NCBI GenBank assembly: GCA_958298945.1
Contig: OY282610.1
Span: 38,509,667 to 38,573,666, forward strand
DNA length: 64,000 bases
Direction of reading: 5' to 3'
Source of the DNA: Atherix ibis
Taxonomy: Eukaryota > Arthropoda > Insecta > Diptera > Athericidae
Part shown: one piece after another, positions 35,711-47,812 of the stretch
Layout of the letters: each line of letters begins with the position of its first letter
Numbering within the stretch: the stretch's first letter is position 1
Made by a program: the position numbers and the translations under genes
The notes under the pieces: model-generated
Told to the model about the DNA's origin: nothing
Seen by the model: only the letters and a program-made list of their open reading frames with translations
Database searches by the model: none

Positions 35711-38010
35711 CTACGCATGGTCATACGCAATAGTCAATAAAAAATATTTCAGAGCATTCAAAAATTATCATAAGTCTTTTGCTCAGACTTAAGCAAAATT
35801 ATCCGACGCATAGTCATACGCAATAGTCAACCATGTTTTGATCACCATTCTAAATAAACAATAAAAAGTACTTCAGAGTATGCAAAAATAGTTAGAAGTC
35901 TTTTGCTTACACTTAAGCAAAATCATCCTACACATGGTCATACGCAATAGTCAACAATGTTTTGATCACTATTCTAAATAAACAATAAAAAGTATTTCAG
36001 CGTATGCAAAAATAGTTAGAAGTGTTTTGCTCAGATTTAAGCAAAATCTTCCTACACATGGTCATACCCAATATTCAATCACGTTTTGATCACCATTCTA
36101 AATAAACAATAAAAAGTACTTCAGAGTATGCAAAAATAGTTAGAAGTCTTTTGCTCAGACTTAAGCAAAATTACCCTCTCCAGTAGTTAATAACGTTTTG
36201 ATCAACATTCTAAATAAACAATAAAAAGTATTTCAGAGTATGCAAAAATAGTGAGAAGTCTTTTGCTTACACTTAAGCAAAATCATCCTAAAGAAACAGT
36301 AAAAAGTATTTCAGAGCATTTGAAAATTATCAAAATTCGTTTGCTCAGACTTAAGCAAAATTACCCTCTCCAGTAGTTAATAACGTTTTGATCAACATTC
36401 TAAATAAACAATAAAAAGTATTTCAGAGGATGCAAAAATAGTTAGAAGTTGTTTGCTTACACTTAAGCAAAATCATCCTACACATGGTCATACGCAATAG
36501 TCAACAATGTTTTGATCACTATTCTAAATAAACAATAAAAAGTATTTCAGCGTATGCAAAAATGTTAGAAGTCTTTTGCTCAGATTTAAGCAAAATCTTC
36601 CTACACATGGTCATACCCAATATTCAATCACGTTTTGATCACCATTCTAAATAAACAATAAAAAGTACTTCAGAGTATGCAAAAATAGTTAGAAGTCTTT
36701 TGCTCAGACTTAAGCAAAATTACCCTCTCCAGTAGTTAATAACGTTTTGATCAACATTCTAAATAAACAATAAAAAGTATTCCAGAGTATGCAAAAATAG
36801 TGAGAAGTCTTTTGCTTACACTTAAGCAAAATCATCCTAAAGAAACAGTAAAAAGTATTTCAGAACATTTGAAAATTATCAAAATTCGTTTGCTCAGACT
36901 TAAGCAAAATTACCCTCTCCAGTAGTTAATAGCGTTTTGATCAACATTCTAAATAAACAATAAAAAGTATTTCAGAGTATGCAAAAATAGTTAGAAGTTG
37001 TTTGCTTACACTTAAGCAAAATCATCCTACGCATGGTCATACGCAATAGTCAACCATGTTTTGATCACCATTCTAAATAAACAATATAAAGTACTTCAGA
37101 GTATGCAAAAATAGTTAGAAGTCTTTTGCACAGATTTAAGTAAAATCTTCCCACACATGGTCATACCCAATAGTCAATCACGTTTTGATCAACATTCTAA
37201 AGAAACAGTAAAAAGTATTTCAGAGCATTTGAAAATTATCAAAATTCATTTGCTCAGACTTAAGCAAAATTACCCTCTCCAGTAGTTAATAACGTTTTGA
37301 TCAACATTCTAAATAAACAATAAAAAGTATTTCAGATATGCACAAATAGTTAGAAGTCTTTTGCTTACACTTAAGCAAAATCATCATACACATGGTCATA
37401 CGCAATAGTTAACAATGTTTTGATCACCATTCTAAATAAACAATAAAAAGTACTTCAGAGTATGCAAAAATAGTTAGAAGTCTTTTGCTCAGATTTAAGC
37501 AAAATCTTCCTACACATGGTCATACCCAATAGTCAATCACGTTTTGATCAACATTCTAAAAAAACAGTAAAAAGTATTTCAGAGCATTTGAAAATTATCA
37601 AAATTCGTTTGCTCAGACTTAAGCAAAATTACCCTCTCCAGTAGTTAATAACGTTTTGATCAACATTCTAAATAAACAATAAAAAGTATTTCAGAGTATG
37701 CAAAAATAGTTAGAAGTCTTTTGCTTACACTTAAGCAAAATCATCCTACACATGGTCATACGCAATAGTCAACAATGTTTTAATCACTATTCTAAATAAA
37801 CAATAAAAAGTATTTCAGAGTATGCAAAACTAGTTAGAAGTCTTTTGCTCACACTTAAGCACAATCATCCTACGCATGGTCATATGCAATAGTCAATTAT
37901 GATTTGATAAACATTCCAAATAAACTTTAAAATTATTTCAGACCATTCGAAAATAGTCAGAATTATATTGAACACACTTCTCTTATGCTCAGGCTTAAGC
38001 AAAATCATCG
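35711..38010. repeat. Higher-order satellite array
   Basis: About 19 monomers each ending at a CTTAAGCAAAA word, near 35788, 35912, 36036, 36160, 36272, 36350, 36462, 36585, 36709, 36821, 36899, 37011, 37135, 37259, 37370, 37494, 37619, 37730 and 37855, so lengths are 124, 112 or 78 bp. Four monomer types are distinguishable: ACACATGGTCATACGCAATA type, a CATGGTCATACCCAATA type, a TACCCTCTCCAGTAGTTAAT type (112) and an AAAGAAACAGTAAAAAGTAT type (78). The order 124-124-112-78-112 repeats as a 550-bp unit (35912-36462, 36462-37011), then a 124-124-112 trimer of 360 bp (37011-37370, 37370-37730). Each monomer junction carries TTTTGCTTA-CACT-TAAGCAAAA or a variant, a dyad able to form a 9-bp stem. 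Edges are diverged. Confidence 0.95.
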
Positions 38011-39635
38011 TATCTGCTCAAAGTGATATATATGCCGTTTTAACATATTTCAAATGTCTATTTCCAAACATGATTTGAACTAGAGCGGTACTACGTGCGC
38101 ATATTAGTTTTGCTCCATTGAAAGTAAAATATGCTGAAACATGTTTGTTCAGTTTTTATTTTGAAAAAATTCAAATTATTATTAAAGTAATCAACAGTCA
38201 GGATGAAATTACTCTTCGTAATTATTTATTACGTGTTGTTAGAAGTTTTTTGTTTGTTTATTTTTGTTCCTTTCACATAATTTTAAGGTCATGCAAGTAC
38301 AATAAAAGTTTTATTTCTTATCGCATTAAACCATCACAAAATTTATAATGTGTCCTTATCAATTTCCTATAGCAATCGTTTATGATCAATTATTATTTAT
38401 TAATGAAATTATCGTGCATTTTTTTATTGTTCTATGGAATGGCTTAATTTGAAAAAATTCTTATAATATGCAAAGAATTTGAAGTAAATGTATTCCATAT
38501 CATCAATAAATAATTAATTCAGAAAAAAACAAATATTTGGTTTTATCTATTGTACAAATTATTATCTTTGAGTGTTTACAATTCAACTGAATCCATCAAT
38601 ATTACAAAAACTTTTCTATTTTTATAATTATATTAAAAATAAATAATAAAATAAGATACAAAAATCTTATCTTATGAAAATAATATCAAAAATTTATTGA
38701 AACAAATAAAATCAATGATTAAAAGAATTACAATTTAATAACGAAATATATAAATTTACTATTGAAAGAATTAATTGATTTTCTGTTATTTAATTTTATC
38801 ACTAATATAAAGATAAAAAGATATGATAATGAGCCGAAAAAACATTATAATATTTATTAAATGATTACATGAAAAAGTAGTTCAATGAAAAATTTTTATT
38901 TATTCCATAAAAACTACGTGTACATGCATATGCTAAATGAATGACAAACTCTAATAACCGAAAATAAAATGACGCAAGTACGTTAGTTGGTAGTTAAATG
39001 CCACTTATTGAAAGAGGGTTGGCAGAATGTGAAATAAGGACTGGTTCAACTGTCCAGCCCTTATCGATTTCCAACAAGTTCACGTCATTTCGTCAAGTTT
39101 CCCCAGTTTTTGTTAATGGTTGTTAGGCGCGTTTCTACTGAAGTCAATAAGGCCTTACAAGTATTGAATTTTTTTTATAACCATTCCAACTGACCTCTAA
39201 AATAATAATAAAAAAAAATACTGTAATTTATCTTTGTAATACAGTTTTATATTTTTCTTACATGAACTTATTAGGTTCCATAACAATAAGGTTTCTAGAT
39301 TTTTTCCCTTTCAAACAATATCTATGATTCGTTAAATTTTATTATTATTCCATAACACTTAGTTTAGATTATTATTTTCTACATTTTACGACCACTTCAA
39401 GAGTTTTGCACAGTTAAATATAATTTCGAATTTACTAATTCCATTGGCAAGGATATTTAAGATGTCGAATAATTGAGAAAATCATTTCTCTACAGTTGTC
39501 GAATAGCTTATGGATTGGTATTACGGTTATCGACCAACTGTTAATAATTCCATTATCCAAAATGTCATATTAAAAAGAAAATTTTTTTTAAAATTATTAT
39601 TAGGAAATCATTAGTATGCCCTCAAAATTAAGAAA
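38011..39635. other. AT-rich spacer
   Basis: Contains a unique mixed-composition stretch at ~38960-39150 with a stem-loop (listed). The 76-codon frame at 38118 has no known motif. Confidence 0.45.
39018..39075. other. Possible short stem-loop
   Basis: GTTGG...GAAATAAGGACTGG, loop TTCAACTGT, CCAGCCCTTATCGATTTCCAAC. The inner stem is 11 bp with one G-T pair, extended after bulges by GAAAT/ATTT and GTTGG/CCAAC. Shorter than typical miRNA precursors and asymmetric, so only a weak candidate. Confidence 0.25.
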
Positions 39636-39639
39636 TATA

Positions 39640-40200
39640 TTGAATAGGGTTTTTTCCCGCACCGGGGACGTCTTCTGGGAGAACGATCAAACTATGATCA
39701 ATACCAGATGTGCCTACGGGTCTTGGCGAACTCGTGATCCTGAACCGGCCTAGTAGTGCCAGAAAATTGCACGTGTCCTTCTTGAAACTCTTTAAGAGTA
39801 AGTGTACCTACCAGATGCGCTTTAGAAGTAACAACTGTTACCATGGGGTTCGGGAGATCCTTTGGCTGAAACACTGTGGCTGTGGTTGCTACCTTGTCAC
39901 AGATACAGTCTTAGGAATGGTGCTGACGAATAGCAAGATCCCACGTGCTAGTAGAGATTTACGAAGCTAAAGAAGCAGTGAAGAAATGAAGAAAAGACGG
40001 AAGCTGAGAGAATGTTCCATGCATGAAGTGGACCATGCAAGAAATCATAGAAGAATACGTTGGATTTGATCGAGCAAGGTTGTCGATTGAGATGCGTGCA
40101 ACTACCTGGATCTAAACAGCTTAGCTGGCGAAATCCATTACAGACTAGTTTGTTTTCGCGTCGATTGGTTGTGTCGCAATCACGTTAAATAAATGAATTA
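39640..40200. other. GC-richer unique island
   Basis: About 560 bp of balanced composition (starts TTCCCGCACCGGGGACGTC near 39655) abruptly bounded by A/T-rich DNA. The longest plus-strand frame, 39710-39970, has no domain I recognise, and other frames are broken. It adjoins a Tc1 relic, so it is probably an unidentified transposon fragment; a diverged host exon is less likely. Confidence 0.35.
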
Positions 40201-40289
40201 TTCTGGATTGGATTTTATTCCTTTATAAGCGGACTTAAAAAATGCATTCTGGATGAATAATTTGAATTTTCAGATCTTTGGGTCTTAAA

Positions 40290-40565
40290 TGAGTATCTAC
40301 GTGTGCCGCCGCAGTGATAGATACAAATGTTGCCGGCAGCGAAGCTATAGTTTTTTTTAAATAATTTAGGAGACCAAAGCTCTTCCATCAAGATAATGAC
40401 CCTAAGGTAGATTTCGAAATTTGTATAGATTTTCTACAAAATAAATTATATGAAAGCATTTTGGAAAATATGATATGGCCACCAAAGGTACTAAATTTGA
40501 TCCCAAGAGCAGTTTTAAAAGAACATTTTGTGAATGATCCTCTTATCAAGTAAGACCTTCTAAAG
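40290..40565 (+). pseudogene. Tc1-like transposase relic
   Basis: Plus-strand fragment of a Tc1-family (DD34E) transposase. YVCRRSDRYKC (near 40300-40333) sits where Tc1 proteins have RVWR..GE.Y.PKC. LFHQDNDPK (40380-40406) is the second-Asp motif (usual FQQDNDPKH) with Asp retained. The frame then runs open as FEICIDFLQ.KLYESILENM to IWPPK (to 40487), the family's I.WP.QSPDLNPIE segment; the catalytic Glu region is replaced (NLIPRAVLKE). Most of the central DDE fold between the two blocks is deleted. The 68-codon minus-strand frame here is an antisense shadow. Confidence 0.78.
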
Positions 40566-43500
40566 GTTTTTCGACCAAAAATCAATTTTAACATTTTTTA
40601 AAAATTTTTTATAAAAAAAAGAATAATTTTATTTATAAATGATTTTTTTTTATGATTTGAATAATTTTTATTATTTGTACCCTTTCAAAATAGTTTCAAA
40701 AAAAAAACAACATATCTTTAAGTATCTGGAGAACTATTTCTACCAAATATTATTTGATTAAAATAATCCTGAAAATTTTATCAAAACTAGTAAAACATGT
40801 AAATTATTGAAATTTCGAAAAAAATGAGTGCACACACCATATCAATCCATTGGGAGCATATTATGACGTCAACCTTACCCATCGTTTTCCCATAAAACAA
40901 ATAAATTATTCTCTAAGCTTTAATTAAATTAAAAGTGAATGTTTTTTTTAAACAAATGATAAGAAGTACAAAAAAAAATTAATATATTCTACTTTTCTTT
41001 TTTTTAAATTATCAATTATTTAATAATGTTTACGAAGAATTCTGTCTCACTGAATGGTTAGTTATATGGTATATACCAACTACGTCAGCTTATAAAATGA
41101 TTAAAAAAAAAGTATTCGTAAATAATTGAAATTAAATTTCATCTAAAATATTTCAAAATCAAGGAATGTTTTTTTATTTCAAATACGAAACTTTGATAAT
41201 GTAAAACGCCTCATTTTCCATAAATACTAAATGATTATTTGTCATATATGATAATAAATATTCTTATCTTTTTAAAAATTAGTTTATGTTTAGCATAAAT
41301 TCAACTTAATACTTTAGTAGAATTGTTTTTTTTTTTTATTTCAATTATTATTTTGTAGTAATAAAAAAAATAATTTACAAGAAATTTTTCTAATGTAAAT
41401 AGTTTGTTTATATTTTTTTTTGTGTTATAGTAAAAATTATTCCATGCAAGTTAATTTTAATTATTTAAGAAAAAGTAAAAAAGATAAATATTAGGAATCT
41501 TAAGATATTTCTGAATTTATCAAATTAAATAATAGAAATATTTAGAAAATATTAGAGTATAAAGTAATAAATATGATTTATAAAAAGATTCAGTTTCGGG
41601 TTAGAAACTAGCTCGAAACCTACTGATTTATACTTTTCTAATTGAATTTACGTCCTTTAAATTCTTCGAAAATATAAACTTTTATTTATCTCTCCAAAAA
41701 TTAGCAGTTATAGTTATCCTTATTTGGAGTCGAGTCTGTGTCATAGATCTGATAGTCTGTCGTTATAAAAAAAATACTATACAAGATAGTATCGTCTTCA
41801 AAATATTTAATTAGAAAAATATATAAATTAAAAAACTATTAAATAAAATCTGCTTACTAAGCAAATATGTTTTGTTCAATGACTGAAGATCGTCATCCTC
41901 TAAGAAGATAAGATCTAAGAACATAATATCTAAATTGCAAGTTGTGAAAGATCTTAACAAATTCTTAAGATCTTAATTCATTAATTGGCTGTAGTTTTTT
42001 TTATTAAATTGCTCAAAAGAAAACAAAAATTTTATATTGTATATAATCGATCAATTATTGTAGATGGCATTGCAATCGCTATAACAAAATAACTGTCGAT
42101 AAATTCGTTAATTAATTCGTTTTTTTTTAATTAAAAATATATTTAAAAAAGAAAAAAAAAATCAAAATTTATTTCTATTGTAATAGTACACTGTAATCAA
42201 TAAATGATTATAGATGGCATTACAGTCGCTATAGCGAATCTGTACAACTATTTTATTATATTATTTACTGCAAAAAATTTCGCAATCAAATCTTTTAAAT
42301 AAATATTAAAAATATTATTAATTAGATTGAATTATTATTTTCACTTTTACACTTGAAACTTAAAAATTTGCTCCTAGATGGCAGGCTAAGCTATAGTTGT
42401 TTATTATGATCATCTGTAATTGGTATTTTGACCGTGTGACACTGATAGATGGCAGATCTAGAGGATATGGTTTTTTTATAAGAGGACTAAATAAATTTTG
42501 TTTGGACTATCAACACGATATTAAAAATATTGTAAAGAAAAATAATATTCAATCAATACAATAATTTTGAAATAATACTTAACTACCACAATGTTGAAGA
42601 TGGAGTTTAAATAGATTTACTATTAAGTAAATATGCTAGTCTTATTGGTTTTATTAATAGGAGAAAAAATAGAATTTCAGTAAAGTGAAATTATTGACAT
42701 AGAAATATTTTAAAAATTACTTAAACATTTCTAGTATCAAAGCGGAAGATTTTCTTTAAGACTGTTCACCAAAAATTTCCGTATATCTTTTGTTTTTTGT
42801 TGTTGTTGGTATTTATTGGTATAATTATCACCATTTTTAAGTACTCAACAGAGTACAAAATACGATAATGATTTTAACTATTTTTATCATATATGTGTAA
42901 TTTTTATCATATATGCCTTCTAAAGGCTAGAAGTTTTTAAAAAGACATATAATATTATTATTATTATTTTGTCAGTCATTTTGTTTGACTTATTTATTTT
43001 CGACATTTTTATGTGAAAGAGTAATAAATATTTCTCATATAAATGTTTGTACTCGTATTTTAATTTGTTTTCTTTTGTTGCTGCGGTAAAATCAATGGCG
43101 AGAGGTGGTATTTTTATGATTGTTTTTATTGAAGGCGGAAATATTTGGCGTCAAAAATCTATTGATTACTATTAGCATAGTCAACAATGTCTAACAATGG
43201 CATTCATAAACATAAACATAAGAATTTTATTAGTTTTAAATGGTATTTTCGTGACTATTGACAATAAGATTGGCAAACGTTAAATGTTCATATCACATCT
43301 GACAAGATGGCGTGTACAAAATAATTTTCATGCCTCAACTACAAATGTTTTTTTTTTCTACCAATATAATCCCTCTCAACTTACCTATTCATTTAGTTTA
43401 TTTTTATATATTTTAATTTTTGTCTATCATCAATAGGATATCTTTAGTTTTTATGAGGATATTTTGTATTATTTATTATAATTTTTTAGTTAAGTACTCA

Positions 43501-43825
43501 TAAATAGTAGGGAAAAAGTATCTAAGATATTTTAACTTTTACAATATGTTCGGGAGATATTGGAATGTAATTAATTATATATGCTTAATGTTACTATTTT
43601 GGGAAAAAAATTCCTAAAAATATTTTTTATATCATTTTCATAAATTGAATTTTCTAAAATTCCACAGACTAAAGAGAAGAAAATATGAATATGGAAAATC
43701 CTATCGAAATTAATAAAAACTACAATTTTTTTTTTTTAATTATAGAAGCAAAAATAATTTTTAAAACTGTAAGGAAAATATAATTCTTTTACGAACATAA
43801 AAAAAATTTAATCTATCCTTTATTA
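40566..43825. other. AT-rich spacer with TAGATGGCA repeats
   Basis: A/T-rich. Near 42060 and 42211 two ~40-bp related blocks (TAGATGGCATTGCAATCGCT and TAGATGGCATTACAGTCGCT) lie 151 bp apart, with further TAGATGGCA words near 42376 and 42447. TTTTTATCATATATG is duplicated near 42883-42915. No gene. Confidence 0.5.
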
Positions 43826-43834
43826 TAATGATAT

Positions 43835-44760
43835 GTAAGGTCCTAAAAAAACAAGTGTTTGCATTTAAGTAGATCTTAAGCTTAATTAATTATGTTCTTA
43901 AAAACTAAATTCTGTTATTTGAGACCTTAAAAATATGTTTTCAAATTTTGCATTTAAGAAGGTCTTATAAACTAAGTCTTCTTATTTCAGGTCAAAAAAC
44001 TAAGCTTAACTATTTATGTTCTTAAAAACTAAATTCGGTTATTTGAAACCTTAAAAATATATTTTTAAATTTTGCATTTAAGGAGGTCCTAAAAAATAAG
44101 TCTTCTTATTTCAGGTCATAAAACAAAGCTTAACTATTTATGTTCTTAAAAAACAAGTGTTTTCATTTAAGTAGATCCTAAAAACTAAGTCTTCTTATTT
44201 CAGGTCAAAAAATTAATCTTAACTATTTATGTTCTTACAAACTAAATTCTGTTATTTGAGACCTTAAAAATATACGTTCATATTAGAGGTCTGAAAAAAT
44301 TTTGCATATAAGAAAGTCCTAAAAACTAAGTCTTCTTTTTTCAGGTCAAAAAACTAAGCTTAACTATTTATGTTATTAAAAACTAAATTCTGTTATTTGA
44401 GACCTTAAAAATGTTTTCATATTAGAGTTGTGAAAAATTTTGCATTTAAGAAGGTCCTAAAACTAAGTCGTCTTATTTAAGGTCCTAAAACTAAGCTTAA
44501 CTATTTATGTTCTTAAAAATTAAATTCCGTTATTTGAGACCTTAAAAATATGTTTTCATATTAGAGTTCTGAAAATATTTTGCATTTAAGAGGGTCCTAA
44601 AAATGAAGTCTTCTTATTTCAGGTTCTAAAACTAAACTAAAGTATTTAAGGCCTTAAAAACAAAATTCTGTTATTTGAGACCTTAAAAATATATTTTCAT
44701 ATTAGAGGTCTTGAAAAAATTCTTTTCATATTTGAACTAATCTCAAAGTAAAATTTTATA
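43835..44760. repeat. ~140-bp tandem array
   Basis: TTATTTGAGACCTTAAAAAT recurs with GAGACC (or GAAACC) near 43921, 44044, 44258, 44399, 44537 and 44677. Other shared blocks are CTTCTTATTTCAGGTCAAAA, AACTATTTATGTTCTTAAAA, TTTTCATATTAGAGGTCT and TTTGCATTTAAGAAGGTCCT. The three rightmost intervals are 138-141 bp; the left ones vary (123, 214) through internal deletion or duplication. Confidence 0.88.
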
Positions 44761-46775
44761 TTTAATACCTTAAAATAAATTAATTTCATTTAAGGTCCTT
44801 AAAGGGAAATTTTCCTTTTTTAAAACTTTTTAAAAACTAAGATTTTAAAACCTACAACTTATTTAAACTATTGTTTTACTATACGAGGATATTTTTTATA
44901 TATCTAAGAAATAATTATTTTCTTTGAGACTTTCAATTAAAATTTTTAAATGAGTGATAAAATCAAGTTTACTTAAGGACTTTAAATTTTCAAAATAATA
45001 TCATAAGCAATTAAAGATCAGAAGTTTTTTTTCTTCTTAGTACTTTGACATTTGGCAATACAGATTTTATGTAAATAAAGTCTAAATATTCTGACACTTG
45101 AAATAACAGTTTCCAACTCAAAACAAAATAAAAAAATACTTAAAATTTACGTGATTGAGAGTCATAGAATCTGATTTTTTATTCACAAAAGAACTGATAA
45201 TTAAGAATATATTTTCTATTGTAAATTAGTTTGTTTCATGAGAAACAATTATGCATTCTCTCGATACGTAATTTTAAGACCTAAAATTTTAAATATAGAT
45301 TGTTAAATTTAGGCTTATAATCTTGCAATATTACATATATTAAGTTATATTTTAAGATTTTTATATATTAAAACAAGTGTTATATTATATCGTAAAGGTT
45401 ATATTTTATTAAAACAAAAATATCGTAAGTGTCCTTTTTGAAAGAATTAATGAGATGAGAAAAATATTTGCATTAAATTAGTATTTATCTTTTCTAGATA
45501 TCATTTTTCTTTTTAGTACCTTATTTAAGACCTCAAATTTAAATTTTTCTTTTTTAGCACTATCAATAGAAAATGTCAAAAAAGGTTTTAGAATTCAGTT
45601 TTAGTTTCTTATAATTTTAAGTTTATAAAGTTATATTTTAGGACCTTAACTATAAAAAAGACGAGTCATAAGTGAAAAAAAAACATTGTAAAAATTTCAA
45701 AATACTAAGCACTCATTAATTACGATGTATTTATTTAAAAAAGAACACCTATGATGTGTTTTTTTTTTGATTTGGTTGTCCCAAAATATAAGACTTCTGA
45801 GTTATGGTGTTAGTATTTTAGAAAATTACTATAAATTTAGAATATATTCTATAAATTAGCTTTTGTGTATGTACGTAAATTTTTTGCTATAAACCTGAAA
45901 GCCATAATAATAAACCAAAATTAATAATTATGGTACATTTTTTTGCTGTTAAAATCATTGTTCCATTTCATAATGAATTGGTTTTGATTATACAAATTTC
46001 CGGACATTAAGATGTAGACAGTAAATCACTTGGTTAAACTTGTTAGTAATTTTGATCATAAACTGTATTATTCACATCTATTATTAGTTATTATTCATAG
46101 AGTTAAGAGTGAAACGAATTTTTCGATCGAATCCGGAAGATGCATTGTACATTGTTTTTACAGAAATTTCTTATTTCCGCCTCTGATGGTATATTTAAAG
46201 AAAATTTTATCCAATTCTACTAATTTTTACTTCTCTGTGTTTGTGTTTATATTAAATAGGTTTCAGTTTTTGTGTATATTAGCATATATATTCCGATAAT
46301 TCCTTTAATGTTAGGATTGAAATTTTCTATAAATAACGATTATTAATATAGGATGATAGATCATCATCGTAGTAAGTAAGGGGCACTCCAAAATTATATG
46401 CCCGAGGAGTGGGACAGGGAGGATTTGGGAAAGTTACAACTGAGTTTCTTCCATGAACGTCGATAGTCGCTTTTATCCCTTTTCCATATCTTTTTTTATT
46501 TTTATTATAAAAATAAAGTCATTTATTCTTCATTTTTTGTTCCATTCCTTTTGCCGGGATATTATTTTCTTTCTACTAATTTTTCTTTTTCTTATCTCTT
46601 CTTTTTCCCCTCCCATGGAGAAGTTAACACCTTTTTTCAATATGCAATTTTTTTTGGATATGCTGGGTGTGAGAGTACAACTTTGCACATACTTCGAACC
46701 TCGCTGCAACTCTAATATAACGCTTGCGACAAGTATGCCTAGCAGATGTAGGTGCTTTCTAAGTATGGTCATGAC
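44761..46775. other. AT-rich spacer
   Basis: A/T-rich, with a mixed-composition stretch near 46370-46450 and pyrimidine-rich DNA near 46540-46620. Overlapping frames at 46453-46818 and 46530-46772 have no known motif and run into the next repeat array. Confidence 0.45.
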
Positions 46776-46780
46776 TGCCC

Positions 46781-47812
46781 TTACTCCTGTGGAACTTAAC
46801 GTTGATCATTTTACATAGATCGCTCTTCCCATTCAACACTCAAAGAGTTCACACGAATTCCATAAATACAATTACACTATACGAAATAGTGTATAAAAAT
46901 TTGTATTGTGGAACTTAAAAATTTGTGTTGTGGAACCATACTCCTGTGGAACTTAACGTTGATCATTTTACATACCGTCCTCTTCCCATCCAACACCCAG
47001 TATTTCAAACGAATTCCATAAATACAATAACACGATATGAAATAGTGTATAAAAATTTGTATTGTGGAACTTAAAAATTTGTGTTGTGGAACCATACTCC
47101 TGTGGAACTTAACATTGATCAATTTACATTCCTTCCTCTTCCTATACAACGCCCAATGAGTTCTCACGAATTTCAATAATGCAATTACACGAAACGAAAT
47201 ACTGTATACAAATTTGTATTGTGGAACCATACTCCTGTGGAACTTAGCATTAATCATTTAACATACCTTCCTTTTCCCATCCAACAACCAAGAATTACAC
47301 ACGAACTCCATAATTACAATAACACGATACGAAATATGGTAGTTTATACAAATTTGTATTGTGGAACTTACAAATTTGTATTGTGGAACCATACTCCTGT
47401 GGAACTTAACATTGAACAATTTACATTCCTTCCTCTTCCCACCCAACACTCAAGGAGTTCAAACGAATTTCATACACATAACTACACGATAGGAAATATT
47501 GTATAAAAATTTGTATTGTGGAACCATACTCCTGTGGAACTTAACATTGACCATTTTGCATATTTTCCTATTCCCATCCAACACCCAAGAATTACACACG
47601 AATTCCATAATTACAATAACACGATGCGAAATATGGTAGTGTATACAAATTTGTATTGTGGAACTTACAAATTTGTATTGTGGAACCATACTCCTGTGGA
47701 ACTTAACGTTGATCATTTTACATACCTTCCTCTTCACATCCAACACCGAAGGAGTTAACACGAATTCCATAAATACAATAACACGATTCGAAACAGCGTA
47801 TACAAATTTGAT
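46781..47812. repeat. Alternating 135/160-bp tandem array
   Basis: Seven units anchored on ACTCCTGTGGAACTTAAC near 46783, 46940, 47096, 47231, 47393, 47529 and 47690. Successive lengths are ~157, 157, 134, 162, 136, 161. The longer units contain an extra ~25 bp (a second TTGTGGAACTTA(C/A)AAATTTGT block), so from 47096 on, a dimer of about 296 bp is the repeating unit. Other shared blocks are CATTTTACATACCTTCCTCT, CCATCCAACACCCAA and GAATTCCATAAATACAATAA. Overlapping frames of 60-126 codons on both strands encode repeated peptides such as VKFHRSMVPQ or NHTPVELN. They arise from the repeat itself. Confidence 0.93.

Noticed and set aside
35711..38010. Resemblance to a CRISPR array (regular repeats with dyads)
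   Set aside because: Whole monomers are repeated, not short repeats with unique spacers; the genome is eukaryotic and no cas-like gene is present.
40388..40594. 68-codon minus-strand frame
   Set aside because: Antisense of the Tc1 transposase relic on the plus strand.
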